Source of the DNA: Gymnogyps californianus | Taxonomy: Eukaryota; Chordata; Aves; Accipitriformes; Cathartidae | Direction of reading: 5' to 3' | DNA length: 64,000 bases | Assembly (NCBI RefSeq): GCF_018139145.2 | Contig: NC_059478.1 | Location: 3,286,001 to 3,350,000 of the forward strand | In this document: in pieces, positions 22,501 to 30,519 of the stretch | How positions within the stretch are numbered: the stretch's first letter is position 1 | How the letters are laid out: each line of letters starts with the position of its first letter | Notes under the pieces: generated by a model | The model's database searches: none | Told to the model about the DNA's origin: nothing | Seen by the model: the letters and a program-made list of their open reading frames with translations, nothing else | Made by a program: the position numbers and the translations under genes

Positions 22501-24556
22501 ATTAAAAACGGTTGACAATTGACAGTACCTGTCTTCTGGGGATTAAATTACTTGCTCAATGTAGTAGGGCAGGTCAGTGGCGGAAATAAAATTACTATTG
22601 CTGAGATCTTGATATTTAACACGAGACTGATGTTACTGTCGTTGGCAACAAAGCAATTCAATATCACTAAGTTAAGAACACAGTCAGCCTGATGCAGCAC
22701 TTCCGTGTAATATAATTGCTGATCAATTTGGGTGAGAGATTTTTAGAGCAACTTTTTTGCTTTCATTAAGAAGTCTTAACTTTTCACTTGTCTTGTATTC
22801 CACAGGTCAGGAGCCCTCTTTAACACTGGATTCCTCAGAAGGATGCTGTTCGAGGCTGTCCAGTATGGTTTGGATGAAGCTCAGCCACTTTTGAAGACGT
22901 TAGTTTGTGAAGCAGACTGCACAACTTTAAAACACTTTTCTACCCATAGTCCTTACGATGAGAACAAACAAGGTAAGAAAAATGGCAGACTGTTCACAAA
23001 AAGGACTGGCTTTGTGGTGATTTAGAGAGGTACTGCTCTTCGATAACTTACTGCCAACAGCAGTGTGTACATAAAAAGGTCAAGAAAATGGTTGTTGCTT
23101 TGAATGGCAGCGTGGGACCTGTCAGCTCTTGTCAGATGGTCTTTGGTGCTGCAGAAAGAGTAGGGTCTGTCAGAGGCAGAGCGCTGGATGTAGACATCTG
23201 TAATCAGTATGAGAGGTCCTAAACCAAATAAACATAATGCAGGCAGGTTGACTGCCATGAAATCCAGCGTGTTCCCTGAAGGAGATGGAAATACTAAGTG
23301 TCTGCTAGTTCTTTGGTGTATCCCGATCCCAACCTGAGAGCACGTGCTGTTAGGAAGAGAGGACTCCGGCTGTCATGCTCTGCATACTCCGCAGGGATTG
23401 CAAATCAGGGTGCCAAAAGAAGCGGCTTTCTGTGCGGGAATGCTCTTCTACTGTTAAATGAAATTGTATTTTGAATATCCCCTCTAAATTCAAGTTACTG
23501 AGTTAGTAAGTAAAAGTTACCCGTATGTATGCGTCTTACTACACTTCCTTCTTCAGGCCAGAATATGGCATTCTTTCTTTCTGTTTAACCAAGGCATTTT
23601 GCCATTTTACTCTCTTACAGTAGAATTAATTTTGACTTTTAATTGTATTCTAGAAGAGTGTGGCGTATATATTAAAACACCAAATACTTCTGCAGAATCC
23701 TACTTGGTACATGGTAAGTAGATCATTTTGGTGTAGCTCTAGCAGTTTCAAATTAAACCATAGTTTAAGTGATGGCTAAGCCAACCTAGTGTTCACATAT
23801 TTTTTTTTTAAATTTAACAATACCGGTACTCAGGATTTATTTTCCCACTGACTACTGATTTTACTTTACCTTCTTCCAGAATCATGTTCACTGGTAAAAG
23901 CAGAATGCTAAATACTCCAGGAAGCCTTTTTGACTTCACTTTTTATTACTGAAAATGGCATGTCAATTAAATTCAGGCTAGATTTTAACTCCGCAAAATA
24001 CTAGCTTATAAAAGCAGACACAAAGGTGTAGTTGCTATGTGGCTGGTTTTTGTATGTACTGTCTTTGGCTTCACTGGCATTTTTTGTGGCCTCACTGAAT
24101 ATTCACTGGTTTCACTGGCATTTTTTGTGGTCCAGGAAAAAGAAAAAGTGAAGAAGTGATTCGAAATGCAGCCAAGCGACAAAAATCTGAGAGCAGTGCT
24201 GAGCACCCTGCATTTTACTACAATATCCACAGACACAGTATTAAAGGAATGAACATGCCAAAGTAAGGTTTCCGTTTAAGTTCCAGTCTTATATTACCGT
24301 GACAACTGATACGTAACTTGTACTGAATCAGCCTGATCAGTATTAACTCCTTTTTAAATGGTTGTGTTGGGGTTTTTTTTTCAGGTTAAATAAGTTCTTA
24401 AACTATCTCTCTGAAGCTGGATACAGAGTAAGTAGAACCCACTTTGATCCTATGGGAGTTCGCACGAATGCGCCCTTGGCGCAATTTAAGACTATTCTGA
24501 TGAAGTACAGCACTCCCACGTACGCGGGGGGCAGGCAGAAGGCCCTGTCCATCTAG
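4447..24556 (+). CDS. TRMT1L: TRMT1L, tRNA (guanine-N2) dimethyltransferase-like protein, 16 coding exons, 719 aa
   Basis: The joined exons are 4447-4573, 8295-8447, 9603-9713, 11556-11669, 12729-12793, 13346-13475, 15356-15479, 16556-16635, 17723-17969, 18902-19114, 20378-20568, 21936-22014, 22806-22972, 23654-23713, 24136-24262 and 24385-24556. All junctions are GT-AG and phase-consistent; the total is 2160 nt. The protein is a TRM1-family SAM methyltransferase paralogue, reported to be nucleolar and to make N2,N2-dimethylguanosine at position 27 of tRNA-Tyr. Visible parts: acidic N-terminus; zinc-finger-like C136-x2-C139 with H155/H160; second finger C201-x2-C204, H217, H221; TRM1 fold with SAM loop DAFGATG (296-302), acidic D322, and catalytic DPFG (387-390); cysteine-rich CQWCEE and CDCHG segments; basic KRKSEE/KRQK stretch near 625-640. 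Start chosen for its Kozak context (A at -3, G at +4) in the CpG island. The human protein is 733 aa. The C-terminus looks frameshifted near 24526-24531 (see findings). Confidence 0.95.
5173..5985 (-). mobile_element. Solo LTR-like endogenous retrovirus element, 813 bp, with GATGG target duplication
   Basis: Read on the minus strand it begins TGTGGTGGTG (plus 5985) and ends CCGCGACA (plus 5173), the TG...CA form of an LTR. It is flanked by identical 5-bp direct repeats GATGG at 5168-5172 and 5986-5990. It has a candidate TATA (TATAAAC, plus 5679-5685), AATAAA (plus 5273-5278) and tandem repeats in its U3 part. Odd feature: the terminal motif CGCGACA occurs twice, at plus 5216-5222 and 5173-5179. 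The DNA between reads TTGGCATAGTCGGCGGGATC, which looks like a primer-binding-site leader. No retroviral gene is present. It lies antisense in TRMT1L intron 1. Confidence 0.8.
5787..5930 (-). repeat. Tandem repeats in the U3 part of the LTR
   Basis: A 20-bp unit CAGGAGTTTCAGGTAYGGTT occurs at 5787-5806 and 5815-5834. A diverged unit of about 45 bp (5840-5883 and 5884-5930) shares AACTCACTG and GTAGCCARRACAAGAA. Duplicated U3 blocks of this sort are typical of retroviral enhancers. Confidence 0.65.
8295..8447 (+). CDS. TRMT1L: TRMT1L coding exon 2 (bird-type acidic exon, two possible donors)
   Basis: Acceptor TTGTTAAG, then an in-phase open frame starting (N)[19 protein letters not shown], rich in Glu, Ser and Lys. 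Donor chosen is AAGAG|GTTTGC (GT at 8448), which is weak. A stronger donor AAAG|GTAAAG (GT at 8529) is also phase-compatible and would add 27 residues. I do not recognise this exon in the human protein, so inclusion rests on frame, composition and splice sites. Confidence 0.6.
9603..9713 (+). CDS. TRMT1L: TRMT1L coding exon 3
   Basis: Encodes (E)[18 protein letters not shown], matching human [15 protein letters not shown], then [17 protein letters not shown]. Acceptor TTTTTAG; donor ACAG|GTATTT. An earlier GTGAGT at 9666 would cut the exon short and lose the part aligned with human EGNFDSASSLNSDNL. Confidence 0.85.
11556..11669 (+). CDS. TRMT1L: TRMT1L coding exon 4 (first zinc-finger segment)
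   Basis: Encodes [20 protein letters not shown] then [17 protein letters not shown]. Cys136/Cys139 with His155/His160 form a C2H2-like finger. Near-identical to human TRMT1L over its length. Acceptor TATTTTCAG; donor GAAG|GTAATG. Confidence 0.95.
12003..12027. repeat. (CA)n-(CG)n simple repeat
   Basis: Alternating purine-pyrimidine ACACACACACGCGCGCGCGC tract inside TRMT1L intron 4. Confidence 0.9.
12729..12793 (+). CDS. TRMT1L: TRMT1L coding exon 5
   Basis: Encodes (G)[21 protein letters not shown], matching the human [16 protein letters not shown] block. Acceptor TTTTCCAG; donor CAG|GTAAAA; ends in phase 0. Confidence 0.95.
13346..13475 (+). CDS. TRMT1L: TRMT1L coding exon 6 (second zinc finger)
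   Basis: Encodes [20 protein letters not shown] then [19 protein letters not shown]. Cys201, Cys204, His217 and His221 are the finger ligands. Acceptor TTTTACAG; donor ACAG|GTAGCT. Confidence 0.95.
15356..15479 (+). CDS. TRMT1L: TRMT1L coding exon 7
   Basis: Variable linker, then conserved entry to the TRM1 domain, [17 protein letters not shown](R). Acceptor TCTTTTAG; donor AACAG|GTAAGA. Confidence 0.95.
16556..16635 (+). CDS. TRMT1L: TRMT1L coding exon 8 (SAM-binding loop)
   Basis: Encodes [20 protein letters not shown] then DAFGAT(G), methyltransferase motif I (residues 296-302). Acceptor TTTCAAG; donor ACCG|GTAAAG. Confidence 0.95.
17723..17969 (+). CDS. TRMT1L: TRMT1L coding exon 9
   Basis: Encodes [20 protein letters not shown] (motif II acidic residue D322), a variable acidic loop with [15 protein letters not shown], then [17 protein letters not shown]. 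Acceptor CCTTAG; donor TTTAT|GTAAGT. Confidence 0.95.
18902..19114 (+). CDS. TRMT1L: TRMT1L coding exon 10 (DPFG catalytic motif)
   Basis: Encodes [20 protein letters not shown], then [24 protein letters not shown] (387-390) is the TRM1-family motif IV next to the target base. Acceptor TTTTCAG; donor ACAAG|GTACTG. Confidence 0.95.
20378..20568 (+). CDS. TRMT1L: TRMT1L coding exon 11
   Basis: Encodes (R)[20 protein letters not shown], then [18 protein letters not shown]. The CxxC pair belongs to the TRM1 cysteine-rich part. Acceptor TTCACAG; donor AGAAG|GTAAAT. Confidence 0.95.
21936..22014 (+). CDS. TRMT1L: TRMT1L coding exon 12
   Basis: Encodes (E)[20 protein letters not shown] then VLGPL(W). 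CDCHG continues the cysteine-rich module. Acceptor GTTGTAG; donor CTCTG|GTAAGT. Confidence 0.95.
22027..22080 (-). mobile_element. CR1 LINE 3'-end fragment
   Basis: The reverse complement, GACCTCCAGAGGTCCTTCCA followed by ACCTAAATTATTCTCCGATT, is the standard avian CR1 tail. Very short copy just inside TRMT1L intron 12, 12 bp after the donor. Confidence 0.75.
22806..22972 (+). CDS. TRMT1L: TRMT1L coding exon 13
   Basis: Encodes [20 protein letters not shown], then a more variable stretch ending SPYDENKQ. Acceptor TTCCACAG; donor CAAG|GTAAGA. Confidence 0.95.
23654..23713 (+). CDS. TRMT1L: TRMT1L coding exon 14
   Basis: Encodes (E)[19 protein letters not shown], matching the human ENGVFIKTTDD...NYIAQG position. 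Acceptor ATTCTAG; donor CATG|GTAAGT. Confidence 0.9.
24070..24130 (+). repeat. 20-bp direct repeat at the exon 15 acceptor
   Basis: TTCACTGGCATTTTTTGTGG occurs at 24070-24089 and again at 24111-24130. The second copy runs directly into the acceptor TCCAG of exon 15, supplying its pyrimidine tract. Confidence 0.9.
24136..24262 (+). CDS. TRMT1L: TRMT1L coding exon 15
   Basis: Encodes (G)[19 protein letters not shown], a nuclear-localisation-like basic stretch, then [16 protein letters not shown], highly conserved. Acceptor GGTCCAG; donor CCAAA|GTAAGG. Confidence 0.95.
24385..24556 (+). CDS. TRMT1L: TRMT1L terminal coding exon 16 (C-terminus apparently frameshifted)
   Basis: Encodes [20 protein letters not shown], then [10 protein letters not shown], as in the human protein. 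After a run of six G (24526-24531) the frame reads RQKALSI and stops at 24554-24556. From the same point another frame stays open to a TAA at 24697-24699 and looks like the human C-terminal tail (see findings). Confidence 0.9.
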
Positions 24557-25945
24557 CTGAAGATGTCCAGGCAGGAGAACAGGTTCAAGTTGCTGCAGAT
24601 GGCAAGGCAGAAGCTGCCGAGTTTCCGGAAGATGATAAATCTGGAGTCGCTGCCGCCGTGTTCCCAAAAGACTACCCTACTCACTGTGCAGCTGATTAAC
24701 GCGAACCATTTTGTTCATAGAGCGTGATGCTACAGACTTGCAAGCACACCCTGTTCAAGTAAGCCAGTACTTCTTACCAAACTGGATTTTGAAAACTTGA
24801 GTTGCCTGCTATTTTAATTTGAGAAGACGTTTTAGAATTACGTAGCAGAACTTACCCCTGATCGCAGCGCGTGTGGTCAAGGTACTGTTACTGGGAGAAG
24901 GTCTGGGAGACAGTTACTTGCTTTTACGCTCACATCCACTTTCACACTGAGGCACTGTGGCTGCTCCTGAGTCTTTGTTAAAGCCTTATTGCTAGCACAG
25001 AATCCAGAAGGGTGGATGGGGCCAAAAGTCTTAAGCATTTCTGAACATGAGGTTAACATGAATCGGAATATTCCTAAAATAAATCATTCCTAAAACCTGA
25101 CTGGTTACAATTCAGAGGGAGGTCACGTTAAGCTGATAAAATATCACGGGATAAAATGGGATCTGAGTTTAAGCAAGCCAGAAAGTCCCGACTCGGTGCA
25201 CTTCTGACTCCAGGCTGCACACGTAATTGGGCATTCCATTCTGGTTTCATAGTTCTGCCTACAAGCAAGGACCTAACGCAAGTGAGAACGGAAAGGAACG
25301 GTTCCAAGACTGTTACTGAAACTTCAGTTTATAACCAAACCTTAGTGAGTTGTGTCAGTCACCCTAGGTAGGTGTGTGTGTTCAGAGATTACGTTTGCTT
25401 GTGTACTGCAAAAAGGTACAGTGACAAGGCACCACAAGTTGAAGTTCTAGGTGAAGTTTTGCTATGAATGTGTCAATAATACAATCTTAGCTGTTAAAAA
25501 GATCTCTTCTGTGAACGAGCAAAGATGCTGTGTGTTGGTAGTTGGTTCTGGTTTCCTTAAATATATGGCAGCACTCCAGCCAAATAAGGTTGACTTTGTC
25601 CTTTCTTTCCCCCAAACTTTGTTCAGATACCTCCGTATATTTCACTTGAATTGGGAACGATGAGCACAATTGAACTGGTCGCTCCAGTTTCTCACAGGTT
25701 TGGTGTTCAGCCTGGCCCCCGGTGTTAGGTTTAAGAGCAGAATATGAGGGGTTGTTATTCTTGCACAACGAGAGTATTGCTTCTCTCTCGTTGAGCACCA
25801 CCATGACTGATATGCTCCTGATCATGCAAAACTTCCTAAGCTCCTGTCAGGCCAGAATTAAGTTACTGCCTCTTATACCATCTTAAATTCAGGACTGCTT
25901 TGGTAATGAGTTATTTGCATTCTGTTCTAATAAAATAAAATAAAA
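24557..25945 (+). other. TRMT1L: TRMT1L 3' UTR
   Basis: Non-coding sequence from the stop codon to three overlapping AATAAA signals at 25929-25944. These run into an A tract of about 18, so the exact cleavage site is unclear. A weaker AATAAA lies at 26278. Confidence 0.6.
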
Positions 25946-28090
25946 AAAAAAAAAAAAAAGGAGTCCGCTAAAGGGATAATAGATTGCACTGCAGCAGTGA
26001 TACAGCAACAGACTAAGTTTCCTTCAAACATTTAGTGCTTATAGTTCTTTTCCAAAGATAACTTTGGATCAAATGGGAAAGATAAATGCAAGGAGAAGGA
26101 AAAGTTAGTGTTCCCTAGTTGTTCTGAACTAAGTGTTGTTTTTTGTTTTAAGTGGAGAGACTGTTGGAAGGCTTTGCTTGCAGATGATAACACACTGCTC
26201 ACTTCAGCGTTAATGTAAGTGGGATAGAAGCAGTTACAAAGTCGTTAACTGGAGCAAAAGAGAGTGTTCCAGTTACAATAAAGGAGGCTAAAAAGAAAGT
26301 TTAACTAACTGAAGCTTGTTGTGGGAAATGTTTTTGATTACTTTTACAGCTCCTAAGTAACAGAAGGTATTGTGCAGCTTTTCCAAGTCAAAGCAACTAT
26401 GCCTTGGTGTTTGCAGCTGTGCACAAAGAGGGACAGAGAAAGCAAAGTTCAGGCTTGTCCACCCAATTTGGGCTTGTTTCCTCTGTCAGAGGGGCAGAAG
26501 CCATTCTAATCTGGGACGAGGAGTTTTCCCCGTTGTAAGTGACCAGCAGAAGGGGTGTTTGTAACTCAGGCCTACGAGAATTCTCTTTCTGTTCAATAGC
26601 TGTCTCAGTTGTTCATCAGGTAGGGTCAGTCCTGCAATAATTAGTTAACAGAACACTGGTGTTGGCTCAAGGCTGTTGTTTGGGGGCTTCTCCTTGTTAT
26701 TTCTTGATTCTAATTAGAAGGTATGACTAGTACCCTGTCCTCGTGCTGCACGGAAACAGGGTTTGGGGAACACAGCAGTCTGCTTGGCTGTGCCTCAAAA
26801 CAAGTCACCGACAGCACAGCAGTGCCGAGCGCTCTGCACAACGGCGTGACCCAAAGCGGTTTTGATCAACTTGGGTAATCCATATTGCCATTGCAGTTGG
26901 CTATTAGAGTAGTAAATAAATCAGGATAATGCAGGTGTGGGTGGCAAGGTTACTGCTGATTCTCTTTAAATTCTTAGGGCTGGCCCACGTTGTACCACCA
27001 GGCCTGAGCTGGTACTTGGCGTAGTACTTTGCCAGGCACTCTGGGCCACTGTCACTAACGACAGGCCTTCAACATGCAACAAATCTCTGTCGGACTGAGG
27101 TGTTACTGCACGTGGCTTGTGCCGAACAGCAGCTCAGAACTGATTAACTGCTGAAACCATTAGGGTACCGAAACCAGGATGAGGTTATCAGCTGATCAGC
27201 ATGCCGGAGGACAAACACCAGAGGATGATGGAAAATTAAGTTTTAGGATATGATCTAGTTACCTGTATGGGTAGTACGGTGGCACCTCTAATGCTTTTTA
27301 GCTGGGACATGTCCACCTACCCACCGCATACAGCGGAGAGCAGCTGCCCACGAGCACATGAGCCCTCTGGGTGTTTTCTGTTTAGCTGTGACTGAGGGAA
27401 GCTTTAAGAGGGTTAAAGCTGTTCAAAGAAGGCTCTGAAAATTGGGGTCAGCACAGCGAGCAGCAGGAGTACAGGCAGAAAGGGACCTCCTCCTGCAATC
27501 AGAGAGCGCTTGAGTTCAGTACATCTCAAGAAACCCTACTCTTAGTGTACACAAGCATTCCCTCTTAACTCAAGGTGCATCCTTCTGGTTAAAAGTTGTA
27601 ATAACTGTAGAGATAAAAGAAGGAAAGGCACAGAACTTCACCTTTTTTAATTACCTCAACCCAAGCGATTCGTTACAGTTCTACACTGTTCTCTGTTGAA
27701 CCTGCTTCATATACAGTTAAACACAACCGAGTTGCTGGGTTTAACCCAAGTGGCGTGAAAATCCTTCATCCCATTTCTCAAGCTATGGGATCTGATGAGC
27801 ACAGCAGCACCCAAGACAGGTCACTGGACGAGCTGCTGCCTCCTGCGTGCCTCTGTGTTTCTCATTCGAGGCACGTAACACGCGGAGGAGTTCACTTGGT
27901 TTCGGTGGAGCGTCACAGTGCTCAGGGCCAGACTCAACTCGGATCAACACCGGTGGAGGTCAGCTGCACCGACTCACCCTTCCCTCTGGACAGTCACAAA
28001 CACGGCAGCACTAACAAGCAAACAAAAACTGTCCCAAGGGTTTCTTTTATGAATTATAAGAGGAAGCAGCACTGGAATTTTCAATAGGTT
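25946..28090. other. Intergenic spacer between convergent TRMT1L and RNF2
   Basis: No exon, RNA gene or clear repeat recognised. A 110-codon plus-strand ORF (27755-28087) has no recognisable domain or splice context and is probably chance. Confidence 0.6.
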
Positions 28091-30417
28091 GTTGATAACA
28101 TTTTTCCTTTTATTGTCAATTTGAGAATTTCAGGGCGACTTTAGTTGGATACTAGAGCTATTAGGCTTACCCGTACCTAACGCACGTTGCGTACTTAAAA
28201 AATAATATGGCTTTAAAAGGTGGAAGAGTAAAGTCATTTTGAAAAATAAAATAGTTTATAGCACTAAAGAGTCACAGTGCAATCAATGGTTTAATCAAAC
28301 AACTACATTATATATATAATATTTAAAGAACATAAATATTCAGTAAATCCACTACAACATGAAAATAAAAGCTTCACATTCTCCCACGCTTTTTAAAGAA
28401 CTGGGGACAAAGTGACAGACAGCTCCTAGACAGACTGCTCAGCTTCACAAACACCTCTCTTGCTTAAGGGACTGGACATTACCTTAGCTATCACAATGGG
28501 AAGGGATGCTGCAACTAATCTAGAAGTTTCCCCATAAATTTTAAAGCATTTATAATCACCGCTCCCCCACCCCCCCGATTATATTTAGTGGACATGCACT
28601 ACTACTCTATACAATGCAACGTTTCACCAGAAAGTCAGGAATAACGTATTTCCTTAAAAACTGCCCCCTCTGTGTTCTGGGGCCTGAAAACTTCCGTTTC
28701 ATGTCACAAAACCCCAAGTCTTTCCAGTAAGAGAAAAGAATTAAGTTACTCGAAGAAGCCTGTGCAGTTTTCACATCAGGATAAAGCTGATCCGAAACAG
28801 CAGTCGGAATGGACACGTATTTACAAGTGCTAGGCTCAAAAGACAGAAGCGATGGAAGGGTTCTTCCTTCCCAAGGGAATCCCCGAGCATCTGAATATTT
28901 ACGTACCACATGCCAAAAACAGTCTAACTACGGGCAAGACAAAGAAGGAACAATACCGTCTGGTTTGAAGTAGATTACCTCTCACCTATCATCGGCAACG
29001 TTTTTTGCTTCTAGCTTCAGGTGCAAACGGGTGAAGGCTTCATCAGCAAGTCTTACAGCAAAGGGAATCTCACGCTAACATCATTTCCCTTAAGACAGAA
29101 CGCTAATAGGTAAAGCGACCCCCATGAAGCGACAGCAAGGTCCAGAGCGAGGGAAGAGGAGTTTAACATGCAAATGAACAGTAGCTACTGGACTTGACAC
29201 AACAGCCTACTGCCAAGTTTTACAACTTGAACCTAAATTTAAGACACTAAATGGTAAACTTTGTCAAGTACTAAAATTGTCTTCCAAAGTGCTAAGCCAC
29301 GTTTGTTAAAGCTATGGCAAAAAAAAAAGGGGGGGGGGGGGAGGTTTTAAAAAAAAAAAAAAAAAATCCATCTTCGAGCACCTTACAGCTGAAGCCCTCC
29401 CTACTCAAACTGAAGCCCGGATAAGCTCACAGCCGGGGTGGCACAAATTCCATAAAGCAAAGCATTTTGATGTTGCATTATGTCCACGTGCTGGAATTTT
29501 GGGGATTTGCTTTAAAAAAAAGTTTTCAGGACAGTTCTTTACAGAACATTCTAATACATTCACAGTAAAAATCTGTTCTTGTAGGGCACAGAGTAGGGCT
29601 GTAAAACTTCCAGAAGATTTTCTTCAGTTAAGCTTGTGAGGACAGGCTAACACTGCAACAGGGGCCAGAGGGGAAGCTGCAATGTGCATCAAGACCGGCA
29701 CGTTCTACACGGGGAAGAGTTACGGGTTTGGGTTGTTTGGGGGTTTTTTGACTGAAATATTCCTTAAAAAGCAAAACCGATCATCTCATGAATCACCTTG
29801 CACTGAAGTATTAAGCCCAGTAAAGAGCAAGGATTTAAAGTGTCAGTTTTCTCACTACAGCTCTGTTTGTTCACAAGAAAATGACTAATCAATCTTTTCT
29901 AGGGAATCAGATTACCTCTAGCTGCAAGACTATCAGAAATCAATTCTCTACCAGTCTTTTATATGGATAACCATGAGCAAATTACAACATTTTAACACAT
30001 TCCTTGGCATATGTTACTATTGAATAGACTTACTTAGCCATCCAATGCTCAATACTTCACAGAGGCTACTATAACTGTGTCAAATGTATTAGAAATCCAG
30101 ATTTACCTGGACAAAATTAAGACATTCCAAACCGGAACACTCGTTCAGTTATCATGCATTAGGAACAAAAAAGCATGTCAAACACTGGAATGCACTGGAG
30201 AAGGTCATTTAGTCTCCTAGGGAAAAACCAAAAACCCAAAACAAAGACTAAATTAAATACAACCCAGAATACTGTCTAATCATATTAATAAGTATACTGA
30301 GAGAGCCTGAAGGCATCACGTGTATTGTCCATGAAGATAATGGTGGTGCCTTCTTTTAATATTAAAGAAGTCATAGCTATAAAAAGAGCGAGTCCCATCT
30401 CAGTTTTCCAGCACAGC
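28090..30417 (-). other. RNF2: RNF2 3' UTR
   Basis: Extends from the RNF2 stop (30418-30420) leftward to a likely poly(A) signal: AATAAA on the minus strand at plus 28109-28114. Length about 2.3 kb, usual for vertebrate RNF2. Contains the homopolymer block at 29319-29366. The end is predicted, not observed. Confidence 0.6.
29319..29366 (-). repeat. A10-G13 ... A18 homopolymer block in the RNF2 3' UTR
   Basis: Plus strand: 10 A, 13 G, AGGTTTT, then 18 A. The mRNA therefore carries a long U tract, a C13 tract and a second U tract. Such runs are length-unstable and error-prone in sequencing. Confidence 0.9.
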
Positions 30418-30519
30418 TTATTTATGTTCCTTTGTTGGTGCATAGTACAGTTCCATGGGTTTGTTCACTTTCCAGTACTTCTCACTGACCAGTTCCAAGG
30501 AAAATGACCCATTTAATAC
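30418..30519 (-). CDS. RNF2: RNF2 terminal coding exon
   Basis: Encodes [20 protein letters not shown] then [13 protein letters not shown] and TAA. Acceptor TTCTAG. End of the RAWUL domain. Confidence 0.97.

Noticed and set aside
25929..25960. A-rich run as the tail of a processed pseudogene
   Set aside because: It follows overlapping AATAAA signals downstream of the TRMT1L stop, no retrocopied body precedes it, and no target duplication was seen.
27755..28087. 110-codon ORF between TRMT1L and RNF2
   Set aside because: No domain, no splice context, and it runs up to the predicted RNF2 3' end on the opposite strand.
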